From: Amycolatopsis lexingtonensis
Lineage (GTDB): Bacteria > Actinomycetota > Actinomycetes > Mycobacteriales > Pseudonocardiaceae
NCBI RefSeq assembly: GCF_014873755.1
Contig: NZ_JADBEG010000001.1
Coordinates: 3,350,501 to 3,414,500, forward strand
Direction: 5' to 3'
Length of the DNA stretch: 64,000 nt
Part shown: piece after piece, positions 48,101 through 59,826 of the stretch
Layout of the letters: each line of letters begins with the position of its first letter
How positions within the stretch are numbered: position 1 is the first letter of the stretch
The notes under the pieces: generated by a model
What the model was told of the DNA's origin: nothing
The model's database searches: none
Seen by the model: the letters and a program-made list of their open reading frames with translations, nothing else
Program-made: the position numbers and the translations under genes

Positions 48101-48844
48101 ACCGTGGCCGCGGGACAGACCGTCAGCACCACGTGGCAGGTCGGCGTGCCGGCCTCGGCGCAGCCCGGGAAGTTCGACGTGTCGGCGCAGGCCACGTTCA
48201 CCTCCGCCAACGGGCCCGGCAGCTCGGTGGACGCGACCACCGTGATCCTGCCGCACCCGCCGTACCCGTCGTTGGCCGCGGCCTACAACAACGTGGGCGT
48301 CAGCGACGACGCCACCCCCGGCGCGGGCAACTTCGACGGCGGCAACGCCAGCTTCTCCGCGCAGGCGCTGGCCGCCGCGACGCCGAGTCTCACCCCGGGC
48401 GCCACCTTCACCCACGACGGCCTGACGTTCACCTGGCCCGACGTCACGCCGGGCAGCCCGGACAACGTCGTCGCGGGCGGGGTGGCCGGCGGGCAGACCA
48501 TCACGGTCTCCGGCACCGGCCACACCCTCGGCCTGATCGGCGCCGGTGACTACGGCAGCCCGACCGGCACCGCGACGGTGACCTACACCGACGGCACCAC
48601 CGAGTCCCACAGCGTCAGCTTCGCCGACTGGTGGGCCAACGCGGCGACCGGCGGCGACATCCTGACCACGGTGCCGTACCTCAACAACAGCAACGGCCGG
48701 CTGAACCAGCAGGTGAGCCTGTACTACGCCCCGATCCCGCTGCAGGCGGGCAAGACGGTGCAGTCGGTGACCCTGCCGGACGTCAGCGACGGCGCGAACG
48801 CCGGGACGGCGGCGATGCACATCTTCACCCTCGCCATCGGCTGA
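45188..48844 (+). CDS. Large secreted GH3 enzyme with Ig-like, NEW3 and C-terminal domains
   Basis: 1218 residues. Signal peptide 1-37. GH3 N-domain (~50-370) with DPRWGRTDEGFGEDPYLV, KHYALNDVE and the nucleophile D310 in YTTSDCGAVGD, the pattern of beta-xylosidase/arabinosidase-type GH3. GH3 C-domain (~430-680), Fn3-like domain (~700-790), a Big2-like Ig domain (RVAYRSSDPRVAQVSRTGKVTLLAPGVATISV, ~850-920), a NEW3 domain (~930-1020) and a C-terminal jelly-roll-like part (~1030-1218). It acts on xylo-oligosaccharides or similar substrates at the cell exterior. Preceded by tandem GAAA-N-TTTC palindromes and followed by a perfect hairpin. Confidence 0.92.
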   Translation: MSLLLRRRARLTAVSLLAATVTAATFVPSAWAGPQPAAAAPPVYRDTHYSFAERAADLVSRMTLPEKVLQLHTNSAPAIPRLGVQQYTYWSEGQHGLNTLGANTNPGTATGGVHATSFPTNLASTMSWDPELVYQETTAISDEARGMLDKSLWGVAQNNIGPDKNGYGSLTYWAPTVNLDRDPRWGRTDEGFGEDPYLVAKMAGAFVNGYQGQTREGRPMTPYLKVAATAKHYALNDVENDRHADSSDTTDANIRDYYTAQFRDLIQDAHVSGLMTSYNAINGTPAPANTYTANELAQRTYGFDRYTTSDCGAVGDVYAPGSHNWAPPGWTTTTANAATQWTNTATGQQVSGAAGGQAYALRAGTQLNCTGSEDTLANIQEAIKAGVLSEGVIDNALVHLFTMRMQTGEFDPADRVAYTKITKDQLQSAAHQALATKVADNSLVLLKNDRVPGAAAPLLPADPAKLGSVVVVGDLAGKVTLGDYSGEPALQVNAVQGITSALKAANPAATVTFDACGTSTGTTAAASCSAATTAAMKTADLVVVFAGTDTNVATEGRDRTGIAMPGNYDSLLDQVAAAGNPRTALAVQAGGAVSLDHAKSGYPAIVFSAYNGESQGTALADVLFGKQNPSGHLNFTWYADDTQLPDMKNYGLTPSQTGGLGRTYQYFTGTPAYSFGYGLSYTGFAYSHVHADAKTARADGKVTIGLDVTNTGRTPGATVAQLYAATAFSVPGVELPRQRLAGFKKTDVLAPGQTQHLSIPVRIADLSFWDEGKHRQVVYNGAYRFGVGADAAHLAGSATVAVTGAITPKTQYVTVQPDQVVFAPGQSIDLAGKNPWIADDTAQAAQHVPADHVVEAVNNDQSFVDLARKRVAYRSSDPRVAQVSRTGKVTLLAPGVATISVTVDGVTGSTPVVVKQPFTLSAPDRVQPGTTYTVTTTLPNPAGARPLRDVTLTLSVPAGWTAQATSPSTFPTVAAGQTVSTTWQVGVPASAQPGKFDVSAQATFTSANGPGSSVDATTVILPHPPYPSLAAAYNNVGVSDDATPGAGNFDGGNASFSAQALAAATPSLTPGATFTHDGLTFTWPDVTPGSPDNVVAGGVAGGQTITVSGTGHTLGLIGAGDYGSPTGTATVTYTDGTTESHSVSFADWWANAATGGDILTTVPYLNNSNGRLNQQVSLYYAPIPLQAGKTVQSVTLPDVSDGANAGTAAMHIFTLAIG

Positions 48845-48886
48845 GCCGTGGGTCCTCTTCGGACGTGTCCGAAGAGGACCCACGGC
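48845..48886. terminator. Perfect 20-bp-arm hairpin terminator
   Basis: The 42-base element is a perfect inverted repeat with arms at 48845-48864 and 48867-48886 around a 2-base centre. The left arm begins GCCGTGGGTCCTC. It starts directly after the GH3 stop and ends 4 bases before the convergent gene's stop. Very strong bidirectional terminator. Confidence 0.85.
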
Positions 48887-48890
48887 ACCC

Positions 48891-49937
48891 TCAGTGCGGA
48901 AGGACGACGTGGTCGGCGATCGCGTACAACTCCGCCTGCGTGCTGGGACCCGCGACGGCGATCGGCGCGTCGTGGACGGCGTCGAGGATCCAGAGCGTGC
49001 GGTAGCCCTTCTCCTCCACGTAACGGGTCGCGTGTCCCTGGACCGGCCGCCCCGCGGTGCCGCGCACCTGGCCGGCCTCGTCGCTGCGGACCTGGACCGG
49101 CGGCACGGTGCTGCACGTGCCCACCGAGTAGCTCGTGCGCTCCCCGCCGCCCGGACCGCCCTTCTCGACGTCGAACGTGCACATCCGCAGGCCGTCGGGC
49201 AGCTTGCCGAGGCCGAACGCCGGGGTGACGGTGGTCTTGCCCGGGAAGGTGACGTTCTCGGCGACGCGGCGGCCCGCGTCGATCAGCTGCTGCGCCGGCG
49301 CCGTGCTGCCCGGCTCCGCGGACACGTTGACGTACAGCGAGCCGCCTTCGGGGTGGGTCAGGTACACCTCGTAACCGCCCCGGCCGCCGGAGTTCGAGCT
49401 CTCCACCCCGGCCCGCCCGCCGATGGTGACGGGCCGGCCCGGCCCGGACTTGAAGGCGGCCTCCGAGACCGGCATCATCCGCATTTCCTGCACGTCCACG
49501 AGCAGGACCTGAGGTCCGGACGTGACGGTCAGCATGTACTCGCCGCCGTACACCGGCTTGTCGGGGTTCGCCGCGCTGCCCCCGGTGTTGATCCGGCGCG
49601 CGTGGTAGTCGGCCTTGCCCGGCGGCAGCCAGCCGAGCGAGTACGGCATGGTCAGCTCCGCGATGGCCGCCTTGGGCGGGGCCGCGACGGGAGCCGGAGC
49701 AGCGGGCCGGCCGGCGCCCGTGGCCACCTGGTCGTCGGGCGCGGACCGGTTCAGCGCGACGACGGCGACCGCGGCCAGCGCCAGCAGGACCACCCCGGCA
49801 CCGGCCGCGAGCGGACGGCTCACCACGGCGCGCTTGCGGTCGAGGCGCTGCCGCGTGGCCGCCAGCACCTGGTCGCTGTCGGGGGCGTCGGGCTCGTGGG
49901 CGGTGAAGGTGTCCTTGATCAGGTTCTCGAGGTCCAT
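48891..49937 (-). CDS. Membrane protein co-encoded with an ECF sigma factor (probable anti-sigma/regulatory partner)
   Basis: 348 residues. ATG 49937 shares one base with the sigma-factor stop. A cytoplasmic N-terminus of about 40 residues (MDLENLIKDTFTAHEPDAPDSDQV, no HxxxCxxC zinc motif), one membrane helix (~44-62), then a large extracytoplasmic domain rich in Gly and Thr. Position and topology are those of an anti-sigma or sensor partner of the SigE-type factor upstream. The sequence is not a classical ZAS protein. Signal and ligand unknown. Confidence 0.82.
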   Translation of the reverse strand: MDLENLIKDTFTAHEPDAPDSDQVLAATRQRLDRKRAVVSRPLAAGAGVVLLALAAVAVVALNRSAPDDQVATGAGRPAAPAPVAAPPKAAIAELTMPYSLGWLPPGKADYHARRINTGGSAANPDKPVYGGEYMLTVTSGPQVLLVDVQEMRMMPVSEAAFKSGPGRPVTIGGRAGVESSNSGGRGGYEVYLTHPEGGSLYVNVSAEPGSTAPAQQLIDAGRRVAENVTFPGKTTVTPAFGLGKLPDGLRMCTFDVEKGGPGGGERTSYSVGTCSTVPPVQVRSDEAGQVRGTAGRPVQGHATRYVEEKGYRTLWILDAVHDAPIAVAGPSTQAELYAIADHVVLPH

Positions 49938-50437
49938 CAGCTCTCCTTCGCCTGGGCCACCCGGTCGATGCTCAGGCCGTGTCGCAGGGTCGTCAGTGCT
50001 TTGCGGGCGTGGGCCCGGACGGTGGCCTGGGCGCAGCCGAGCAGGCCGGCGATGTCGGCGTCGGCGAACTGCTCGTAGTACCGGAGCACCACGACCGCGC
50101 GCTGGCGCCGGGGCAGCCGCGCCAGGCGCTGCCACATGTCCTCGCGCGCCGCGTGGTCCGCCGCGAAGTCGTCCGGCCGCGCCGCGTCCGGCGGGTCGCC
50201 CACGGCGATCAGCCGCGCCGACCGGCTGCGCCGCCACGACAGGTAGTCGTTGGTCACCATCCGCAGGACGTAGCGGTCGGGGTGCTCGGCGTCGCTGATC
50301 CGCCCCCACCGCCGGTACGCCTTGACCAGCACGTCCTGCACCAGGTCAGCGGCCTGCTCCCGCTCGCCGGTCAGCATCGTCGCGTAGCGCAGCAACCGCG
50401 GCAGGTGCGCCCGGACGAAGTCCTCGTAGTCAGCCAT
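49937..50437 (-). CDS. ECF sigma factor, SigE/SigM-like
   Basis: 166 residues from ATG 50437 (a GTG one codon upstream is the alternative). Region 2 is AADLVQDVLVKAYRRWGRISDAEHPDRYVLRMVTNDYLSWRRSR, region 4 is LARLPRRQRAVVVLRYYEQFADADIAGLLGCAQATVRAHARKAL. This is the SigE family (SACE_1370-like) common in actinomycetes, where the next gene encodes a membrane partner. First gene of a two-gene operon. Confidence 0.92.
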   Translation of the reverse strand: MADYEDFVRAHLPRLLRYATMLTGEREQAADLVQDVLVKAYRRWGRISDAEHPDRYVLRMVTNDYLSWRRSRSARLIAVGDPPDAARPDDFAADHAAREDMWQRLARLPRRQRAVVVLRYYEQFADADIAGLLGCAQATVRAHARKALTTLRHGLSIDRVAQAKES

Positions 50438-50568
50438 CACTAGGAAGACTGCTCCCGCGCGCGATCCGTGTACCGCCGGGCAGAACTTTCTCGCGAATCC
50501 CGCGTACCTCGCCGGGTGAGGGCGTTTGTCCCCTCCCGCCGAGGCCGCGGCCGTGGTCGGCTGGACCG

Positions 50569-51087
50569 ATGATCATCCTGCGCCTCGTCGGCACCGTGTT
50601 GTGGTTCGCGCTCCCGGCCGCGCTGCTCACCTACACGATCCACGACCTGGCCGTGCGGGACGCACCGACCTACGACGTCGAGGGCACGGTCATCGCCCAC
50701 CGGAAGGAGGTCCACACCGGCAGCGGGTCGGACGCCACCTCCTCCACCATCTACTTCATCACCGTCCGGGACGCGGAGAACGGGACCTTCGAGTTCGGCG
50801 ACGACGACCAGGCACTCGACACCGACCCCGGCACGCCGGTCGTGGTCAAGGTTTCGAAGCAGACCGAAGAGATCGTCCTGGTGCGCAAGGGCGGCACCGT
50901 GGTCGACCTGCGCGCGACGATCAGCCAGGACGTCTGGATGATCGTGTTCGGCGGGCTCGGCCTGCTCGTCGCGCTCGTGCGCGAGTTCCTGCTCGAGGAC
51001 TACGACATCCCGCGCTGGGCGGGCCTCCTCCTGGGGTTCCTGGCCGCGGGCGGCGGCGTGTACCTCGCGCTGCGGCTCGCCGGGTAG
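50569..51087 (+). CDS. Hypothetical membrane protein, DUF3592-like
   Basis: 172 residues. A helix at residues 4-24, a beta-type soluble stretch (VEGTVIAHRKEVHTGSGSDATSSTIYFITVRDAENGTFEFGDDD…), then two helices at ~122-142 and ~152-170. That is the layout of DUF3592 proteins of unknown function. No ribosome site stronger than GG is visible before the ATG. Convergent with the GH59 gene only seven bases away. Confidence 0.65.
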   Translation: MIILRLVGTVLWFALPAALLTYTIHDLAVRDAPTYDVEGTVIAHRKEVHTGSGSDATSSTIYFITVRDAENGTFEFGDDDQALDTDPGTPVVVKVSKQTEEIVLVRKGGTVVDLRATISQDVWMIVFGGLGLLVALVREFLLEDYDIPRWAGLLLGFLAAGGGVYLALRLAG

Positions 51088-51094
51088 CCCCTCC

Positions 51095-54983
<3,889 letters not shown>

Positions 54984-55369
54984 GGCGAACTCCGATGGCT
55001 TCGTTGGCATCTCTGCGGGTGGCGCAGTCCGAAAGGCGGCGGTCCGGCACCAATCCCTGGTGCGACAGCGAAAACAGGTAACTCCCCGGCGGTGATCGGT
55101 GTCAAGCGACCGTGAAAGGTGCACGGCCGGGACCTCGGCACGCAGGGCCTCCGACGTCGAACCGGTTCACCCGCCAGCGGAAATCCGGCCAGCCGCCGGG
55201 ACTGAAACTTTCATCGGCGTGCGCTTGAAACCCGGTGGTCATCCGGTTTCCGGCAACCGGCACATTGACCGCGTCCGGCTCACGACGTACCGTCCGCCCG
55301 ACCTCGTCGGTCGAACCGGTTCGATATCGCCGGCCGGTTCCGGCGGTCGCGTGCGACGCGGGAGGACCC
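54984..55369. promoter_or_regulatory. Divergent promoter region xylanase / GH-A-like glycosidase
   Basis: 386 bases without a supported gene. It holds the promoters of both glycosidase transcription units. The only clear element is TGAAA-C-TTTCA at 55203-55213, a perfect 11-bp palindrome with the GAAA-N-TTTC core found before the esterase and the second GH3 gene. The rest shows no repeat or RNA structure that I could recognise. Confidence 0.7.
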
Positions 55370-57196
55370 ATGAGAACGAGAACCGGGCGCGGCCGGCTGT
55401 GGCCGGTGCTGGGTGCGGCGCTGGTGCTGGCCTGGTCCGTGCTGACCCCGGCCACCAGCCAGGCGGCGGGCGTTTCGCTGTCCGTGGACCTTTCCGCGAC
55501 GCGAGGACCGGCGACCGGCGTGGGCGAAGGCTTCCTCTACGGCATCACCCAGGACGGCAGCCAGCCGGCCGACGCGTTGCTGCAGCCGTTGGACATCAAC
55601 GCCTTCCGCGGCGGCGGCTGGTTCTCCGGCGGCTGGATCAAGGACGGCTACCAGAACGGCTCCGCGACCAAGGCCGACCTCGACTCGATCATCGCGCAGG
55701 CGAAGCGGCTCACCCGGCCGCCCTACCACGCGCAGTACCAGGTGCTCGTCACCGACATCTACGGCCTCAACGGCGGGCAGCCGTCGAACACGGTGTACCC
55801 GTGCGACAACGGCGACTGCTCGAACTGGCTGAAGTTCATCGACGCGACGGTGGGCGCGTTGCAGGCGTCGGGGCTGAAGTTCGCCTACGACATCGACAAC
55901 GAGCCGGACATTTCGGTGTTCTGGACGCGCGGCGTGAACAGCCCGCAGTACTTCCAGATGTGGGACACCGCCTACCGGGAGATCCGGCGGCTCGCCCCGG
56001 GAGCGCAGATCGTGGGACCGTCGTTCGCTTACACCCCGCAAAGCCGGCCCGAGCAATGGCGAACCTGGCTGGCGCACGCAAAGGCGGCCGGGACGGTGCC
56101 GGACATGATCACCAACCACGACGAGGGCGACGTCGACGACCCGGTCACCGTCTCGCAGTCCCTGAACAGCGCCCTGGCCGCGGCGGGGATCGGCGCGGTG
56201 CCGCTGTCGGCGAACGAGTACCAGCCCGCCGACCGGCAGACCGCCGGCGTGACCGCGTGGTACCTCGCGCGCTTCGCGCAATCCGGGTACACCAACGCGA
56301 TGCGCGGCAACTGGGTCTGCTGCGTGACGCCGAACCTCACCGGCATCCTCACCCAGAGCGGCGGGACCTGGCAGCCGACCGGCAACTGGTGGGTGATGCG
56401 CGACTACGCCGACCTCACCGGAACCCTCGTCGGCACCGCCGGCCAGGTCGGCTCGACGGCGATCTCGGCGGCCGAGGACGCCACCGCCCGGCGCGCGGTG
56501 GCGATCATCGGCGACGCCAACGGGTACACCGGCGCCGCGTCCGTCACCTTCACCGGCCTGGGCGCGGTTCCCTGGCTGGCGGACAACGGCAGCGTGAACG
56601 TCACCGTGCACCGCATCCCCGACCAGGCGCCGCTGGCCGCACCGCAGGTGGTGTACAACCAGAACATCAGTGCCGGCACCGCGATCACCGTGCCGCTCAC
56701 GTTCCAGGCGTCGCACGACGCGTTCGCCGTCTACCTGACCCCCGCGTCGGGTTCCGGCGGCGGGTTCCCCACCGGCTACCACCGGCTGGTCGCCGCCCAC
56801 GACAACCTGTGCCTCGACGTCTACGGCAACACCTCGGCCGCGGGCGCGGCGATCGACCAGTGGACCTGCAACGGACAGGCCAACCAGCAGTTCCAGTTCA
56901 TCCCGGGCACCGGCGGCTACGGCGAACTGCGGGCACAGAACTCCGGCCAGGACGTGGCGGTGTCGGGCGGTGCCACCGTCCAGGGCACGCCCGACATCGT
57001 CCAGCAGCCCCCGAACACGGCCACCGGCAACCTCTGGCAACCGGTCCCCCAGTCCGACGGCTCGTACGAGTTCCGCAACCAGCGCAGCGGTTTGTGCCTG
57101 GACGTGCCCAGTGCCGGCACCAGCCCCGGTCAGCAGCTGGACCAGTGGCCGTGCAAGAACGCGCCCAGCACGAACCAGGACTTCCTGGTCGGCTGA
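55370..57196 (+). CDS. Secreted GH-A-type glycosidase (GH39-like) with C-terminal ricin-type lectin domain
   Basis: 608 residues, ATG 55370 after GGAGGA. Signal peptide 1-35. A TIM-barrel-like catalytic part (~40-370) has two well-placed glutamates: E178 in FAYDIDNEPDIS (NEP motif of clan GH-A acid/base) and E283 in VPLSANEYQP as candidate nucleophile. A beta domain (~375-460) and a CBM13-type trefoil (~465-608, QQF, QDF) follow. It resembles GH39/GH-A enzymes. The exact family and substrate are uncertain; xylan side chains are plausible from context. Divergent from the xylanase operon. Confidence 0.8.
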   Translation: MRTRTGRGRLWPVLGAALVLAWSVLTPATSQAAGVSLSVDLSATRGPATGVGEGFLYGITQDGSQPADALLQPLDINAFRGGGWFSGGWIKDGYQNGSATKADLDSIIAQAKRLTRPPYHAQYQVLVTDIYGLNGGQPSNTVYPCDNGDCSNWLKFIDATVGALQASGLKFAYDIDNEPDISVFWTRGVNSPQYFQMWDTAYREIRRLAPGAQIVGPSFAYTPQSRPEQWRTWLAHAKAAGTVPDMITNHDEGDVDDPVTVSQSLNSALAAAGIGAVPLSANEYQPADRQTAGVTAWYLARFAQSGYTNAMRGNWVCCVTPNLTGILTQSGGTWQPTGNWWVMRDYADLTGTLVGTAGQVGSTAISAAEDATARRAVAIIGDANGYTGAASVTFTGLGAVPWLADNGSVNVTVHRIPDQAPLAAPQVVYNQNISAGTAITVPLTFQASHDAFAVYLTPASGSGGGFPTGYHRLVAAHDNLCLDVYGNTSAAGAAIDQWTCNGQANQQFQFIPGTGGYGELRAQNSGQDVAVSGGATVQGTPDIVQQPPNTATGNLWQPVPQSDGSYEFRNQRSGLCLDVPSAGTSPGQQLDQWPCKNAPSTNQDFLVG

Positions 57197-57203
57197 CCGG
57201 CGC

Positions 57204-57467
57204 CTACTCCGGGTCGGCCCGCAAAGACAACCAGGCCAGGACAACGGAGACCGGCGGTGCGAGCAACGCTGCTACCCGCGCCGCCCGCACCGGCATCCCG
57301 GCTCGCACCGGCGGATAGCCGGGCGGGACGGGCGGTGGGACGAAGCGCAGCCGGGCGTCCAGGTGGTGCCACCGGTGCACTTCCAGGTACATGATCCGCC
57401 AGCTGCCCGCCCAGATCGCGAGTGCGCCCACCAGCGCACCCCTCAGCACCCGGACTTCCGGCTTCAT
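57204..57467 (-). CDS. Small membrane protein, 87 residues
   Basis: ATG 57467 gives MKPEVRVLRGALVGALAIWAG. Two hydrophobic segments (residues ~8-25 and ~63-80) flank a proline-rich loop (RFVPPPVPPGYPP). Function unknown. Divergent from the MarR gene, convergent with the glycosidase only seven bases away. Confidence 0.6.
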   Translation of the reverse strand: MKPEVRVLRGALVGALAIWAGSWRIMYLEVHRWHHLDARLRFVPPPVPPGYPPVRAGMPVRAARVAALLAPPVSVVLAWLSLRADPE

Positions 57468-57498
57468 GACACCACTCTCGCACGTGACGACGACCACT

Positions 57499-57530
57499 TA
57501 CATAAACAATGAATATAAACCTGCTATGCT
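57499..57530. promoter_or_regulatory. AT-rich MarR promoter/operator with leaderless arrangement
   Basis: An unusually AT-rich stretch in this GC-rich DNA. TATGCT (57525-57530) lies six bases before the MarR ATG, the distance of a -10 element of a leaderless mRNA. The preceding ACATAAACAATGAATATAAAC is a candidate operator. Confidence 0.55.
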
Positions 57531-57536
57531 CCGGGC

Positions 57537-58007
57537 ATGCGCCGTAGAGACAACCCATCCGCCGCCATCGGGGCAGCCCTCTACGGCCTGGCCACGCGAG
57601 CCACGAGACGCCTCCCCCGGGACATGAGCCTGACGTCCGCCGCCACCCTGGCCACTCTGGACCGGACCGGCCCGCGGCGCATCACCGATCTGGCCGCGGT
57701 CGAGGGCGTCACCCAGCCCGCGATGACCACCCTGGTCCGGGTGATGGAAGAGTCCGGCCTGGTCGAGCGGCGGGGCGACCCGTCCGACAAGCGGGTCACG
57801 CTGGTCTGCCTGACCGAGGCCGGCGCCTCCTACGTCCGCGCGCGGCACCAGGCGGGCATCCACGCGTTCGAGCGGTTGATCGGCGAGCTCGACGGCGACG
57901 AGGTCGACGCGCTGGTGGCGGCCCTCCCCGCGCTGAAGCACCTGGCAGAGCTCGAAAGCCAGGACCGCGAAGCAGTGACCGGCGCCCGGTCGGCGGGGTC
58001 GCGGTGA
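57537..58007 (+). CDS. MarR-family transcriptional regulator
   Basis: 156 residues. The winged HTH reads SLTSAATLATLDRTGPRRITDLAAVEGVTQPAMTTLVRVMEESGLVERRGDPSDKRVTLV, a textbook MarR wing. No ribosome site precedes the ATG, but a -10-like TATGCT ends six bases before it, so translation may start on a leaderless message. Its stop overlaps the GTG of the MFS gene. It likely represses this pair until a toxic ligand binds. Confidence 0.92.
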   Translation: MRRRDNPSAAIGAALYGLATRATRRLPRDMSLTSAATLATLDRTGPRRITDLAAVEGVTQPAMTTLVRVMEESGLVERRGDPSDKRVTLVCLTEAGASYVRARHQAGIHAFERLIGELDGDEVDALVAALPALKHLAELESQDREAVTGARSAGSR

Positions 58008-59380
58008 AGGTGCTCCCCGAGACGCGGTTGCTGGTCCCCGCCCTGATTTTCATCGCTCTGGTCGTGGCGGCGGTGGCCAGCCTCGGGACGCCGCTCATCA
58101 CCAGCGTGGCGACGTCGTTCCACGTCTCGCTCGGCAGCGCGCAGTGGACGCTGACCATCGCGCTGCTCAGCGGCGCCGTCGCCACGCCCGTCCTGGGCCG
58201 GCTCGGCGCCGGCCCGCACCGGCGGGCCACGATCCTCGCCACGCTGGCGGTCGTCGTCGCCGGCAGCGCGCTCACCGTGCTGCCGCTGCCGTTCGCGTGG
58301 CTGCTGGCCGGCCGGGCAGCCCAGGGCGTCGGGCTCGGGCTGACGGCGCTGATGATGGGCGTGGCCCGGGACCACCTCCCCGAGGAGCGCAGCGCGGCCG
58401 CGATCGCCCTGATCTCGGTGGTCTCGATCATCGGCGCCGGCGTCGGTTACCCGCTGGCCGCGCTGCTCGCCGACCTCGGCGGGGTGCGGGCCGCCTACGG
58501 CCTCGGCCTGGTCGTCACCGCCGCCGCACTCCTGACCGCGTGGCGCTCCATGCCCGAGGCCCCCGAAGGCCGCTCCGCCCGCGTGGACGTGGCCGGCGCG
58601 GTCGTCCTGGCCGCCGCGCTGCTGCTGGTGCTGTTCCTCGCCGGCGAACGGAATCTGTGGAGCCGGCACCTCGCCGTGGCGGCGGGCCTCGCCGTCGTCG
58701 CGGTGGTGCTGCTCGGCGTCTGGGCCGTCACCGAGCTGCGCAGCGCTACGCCCCTGGTCGACGTGCGGGCGGTGCGGCACCCGGCGGTCGCCGGGGCGAA
58801 CTTCGCGATGTTCGCCGGCGGGATCGGCATGTACCTCCTGCTCACGCTCATCACCCGGTACGCGCAGACGCCGCACGACGCCGGCTACGGCTTCGGGCTG
58901 ACGACCTTCGTCGCCGGGCTGGTCCTCATCCCGTTCTCGGTGCTGGGGTTCGTCGCCGGCAAGCTCACGCCGCGGCTGCGCACGCGGATCGCCGACCCCC
59001 TGCTCCTGGCCGGCAGCGCCGTCGTGGTCGGCGGCGGGTTCGCCCTGTTCGCGGCGGCCCGGTCGAACCTGGCCGAACTGTTCGCGGCGATGGGCGTGCT
59101 CGGCTTCGGCGTCGGCGGCTTCTCGGCCGCGATGCCCGGCGTCATCCTGGCCGTCACCCCCAAGAGCGAGACGTCGAGCGCCATGAGCTTCAACTACGTC
59201 GTCCGCAGCGTCGGGTACTCCCTGGGCAGCGCCATCGGCGGCCTGATCCTCGCCGCGGGCACCGGCCCCGGCCGGCTCTTCCCGGACGACAGCGCCTACA
59301 CCACCGCGGCGCTGGTCGGCATCGGCGCACTGGCGATCACGACGCTGACGAGCCTCGCTCTCGCCCGCCGGCGCTCGTAA
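58004..59380 (+). CDS. MFS transporter (drug efflux type)
   Basis: 458 residues, GTG start overlapping the MarR stop (GTGA). About 14 membrane segments. The motif A-type loop GRLGAGPHRRATIL and the motif C-like segment SIIGAGVGYPLAALLADLGG after helix 5 point to the drug:H+ antiporter-2 branch. Part of a MarR-MFS unit typical for efflux of lipophilic toxins or antibiotics. Cargo unknown. Confidence 0.9.
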   Translation: MKVLPETRLLVPALIFIALVVAAVASLGTPLITSVATSFHVSLGSAQWTLTIALLSGAVATPVLGRLGAGPHRRATILATLAVVVAGSALTVLPLPFAWLLAGRAAQGVGLGLTALMMGVARDHLPEERSAAAIALISVVSIIGAGVGYPLAALLADLGGVRAAYGLGLVVTAAALLTAWRSMPEAPEGRSARVDVAGAVVLAAALLLVLFLAGERNLWSRHLAVAAGLAVVAVVLLGVWAVTELRSATPLVDVRAVRHPAVAGANFAMFAGGIGMYLLLTLITRYAQTPHDAGYGFGLTTFVAGLVLIPFSVLGFVAGKLTPRLRTRIADPLLLAGSAVVVGGGFALFAAARSNLAELFAAMGVLGFGVGGFSAAMPGVILAVTPKSETSSAMSFNYVVRSVGYSLGSAIGGLILAAGTGPGRLFPDDSAYTTAALVGIGALAITTLTSLALARRRS

Positions 59381-59416
59381 GCCGGATTCACCCATCACAA
59401 CACTGGAGGTTCCATC

Positions 59417-59710
59417 ATGCCCAAGGGCTACTGGGTCAGCGTCTACCGCACCATTTCCGACCCCGAGAAGCTGGCTGCCTACAACGAGCTGGCCCGTCCG
59501 GCCGTCAAGGCCGCGGGCGGCCGGGTCTTCGTCCGCGGCGGCCGGGTCGAGGCGCACGACGCCGGAATCGCCGAACGCACCATCCTGATCGAGTTCGACA
59601 GCTTCGAGCAGGCCGTCGCGGCACGCGAGAGCGCGGCCTACCAGGAGGCGCTGGCCGCCCTTGCCGACGGCGTCGAGCGCGACTTCCGCATCGTCGAAGG
59701 CATCGACTGA
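59417..59710 (+). CDS. DUF1330-family protein
   Basis: 97 residues, ATG 59417 after GGAGG. MPKGYWVSVYRTISDPEKLAAYNELARPAVKAAGG and IEFDSFEQAVAARESAAYQEAL are the family signature (ferredoxin-like dimeric alpha+beta barrel). Biochemical role unknown. It follows the MFS gene by 36 bases and is probably co-transcribed with the MarR-MFS pair. Confidence 0.9.
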   Translation: MPKGYWVSVYRTISDPEKLAAYNELARPAVKAAGGRVFVRGGRVEAHDAGIAERTILIEFDSFEQAVAARESAAYQEALAALADGVERDFRIVEGID

Positions 59711-59826
59711 CCGCTCACGACGGGTCCTGCGGCTTGACCTGGTGCGCGCTCCAGGTCCTAGCGTCGAAGGCGTTCGCCAGCCCTCGAGCTACCGCCCGGT
59801 CCGCCGGGCAGGAGGAGTATCCGCGC

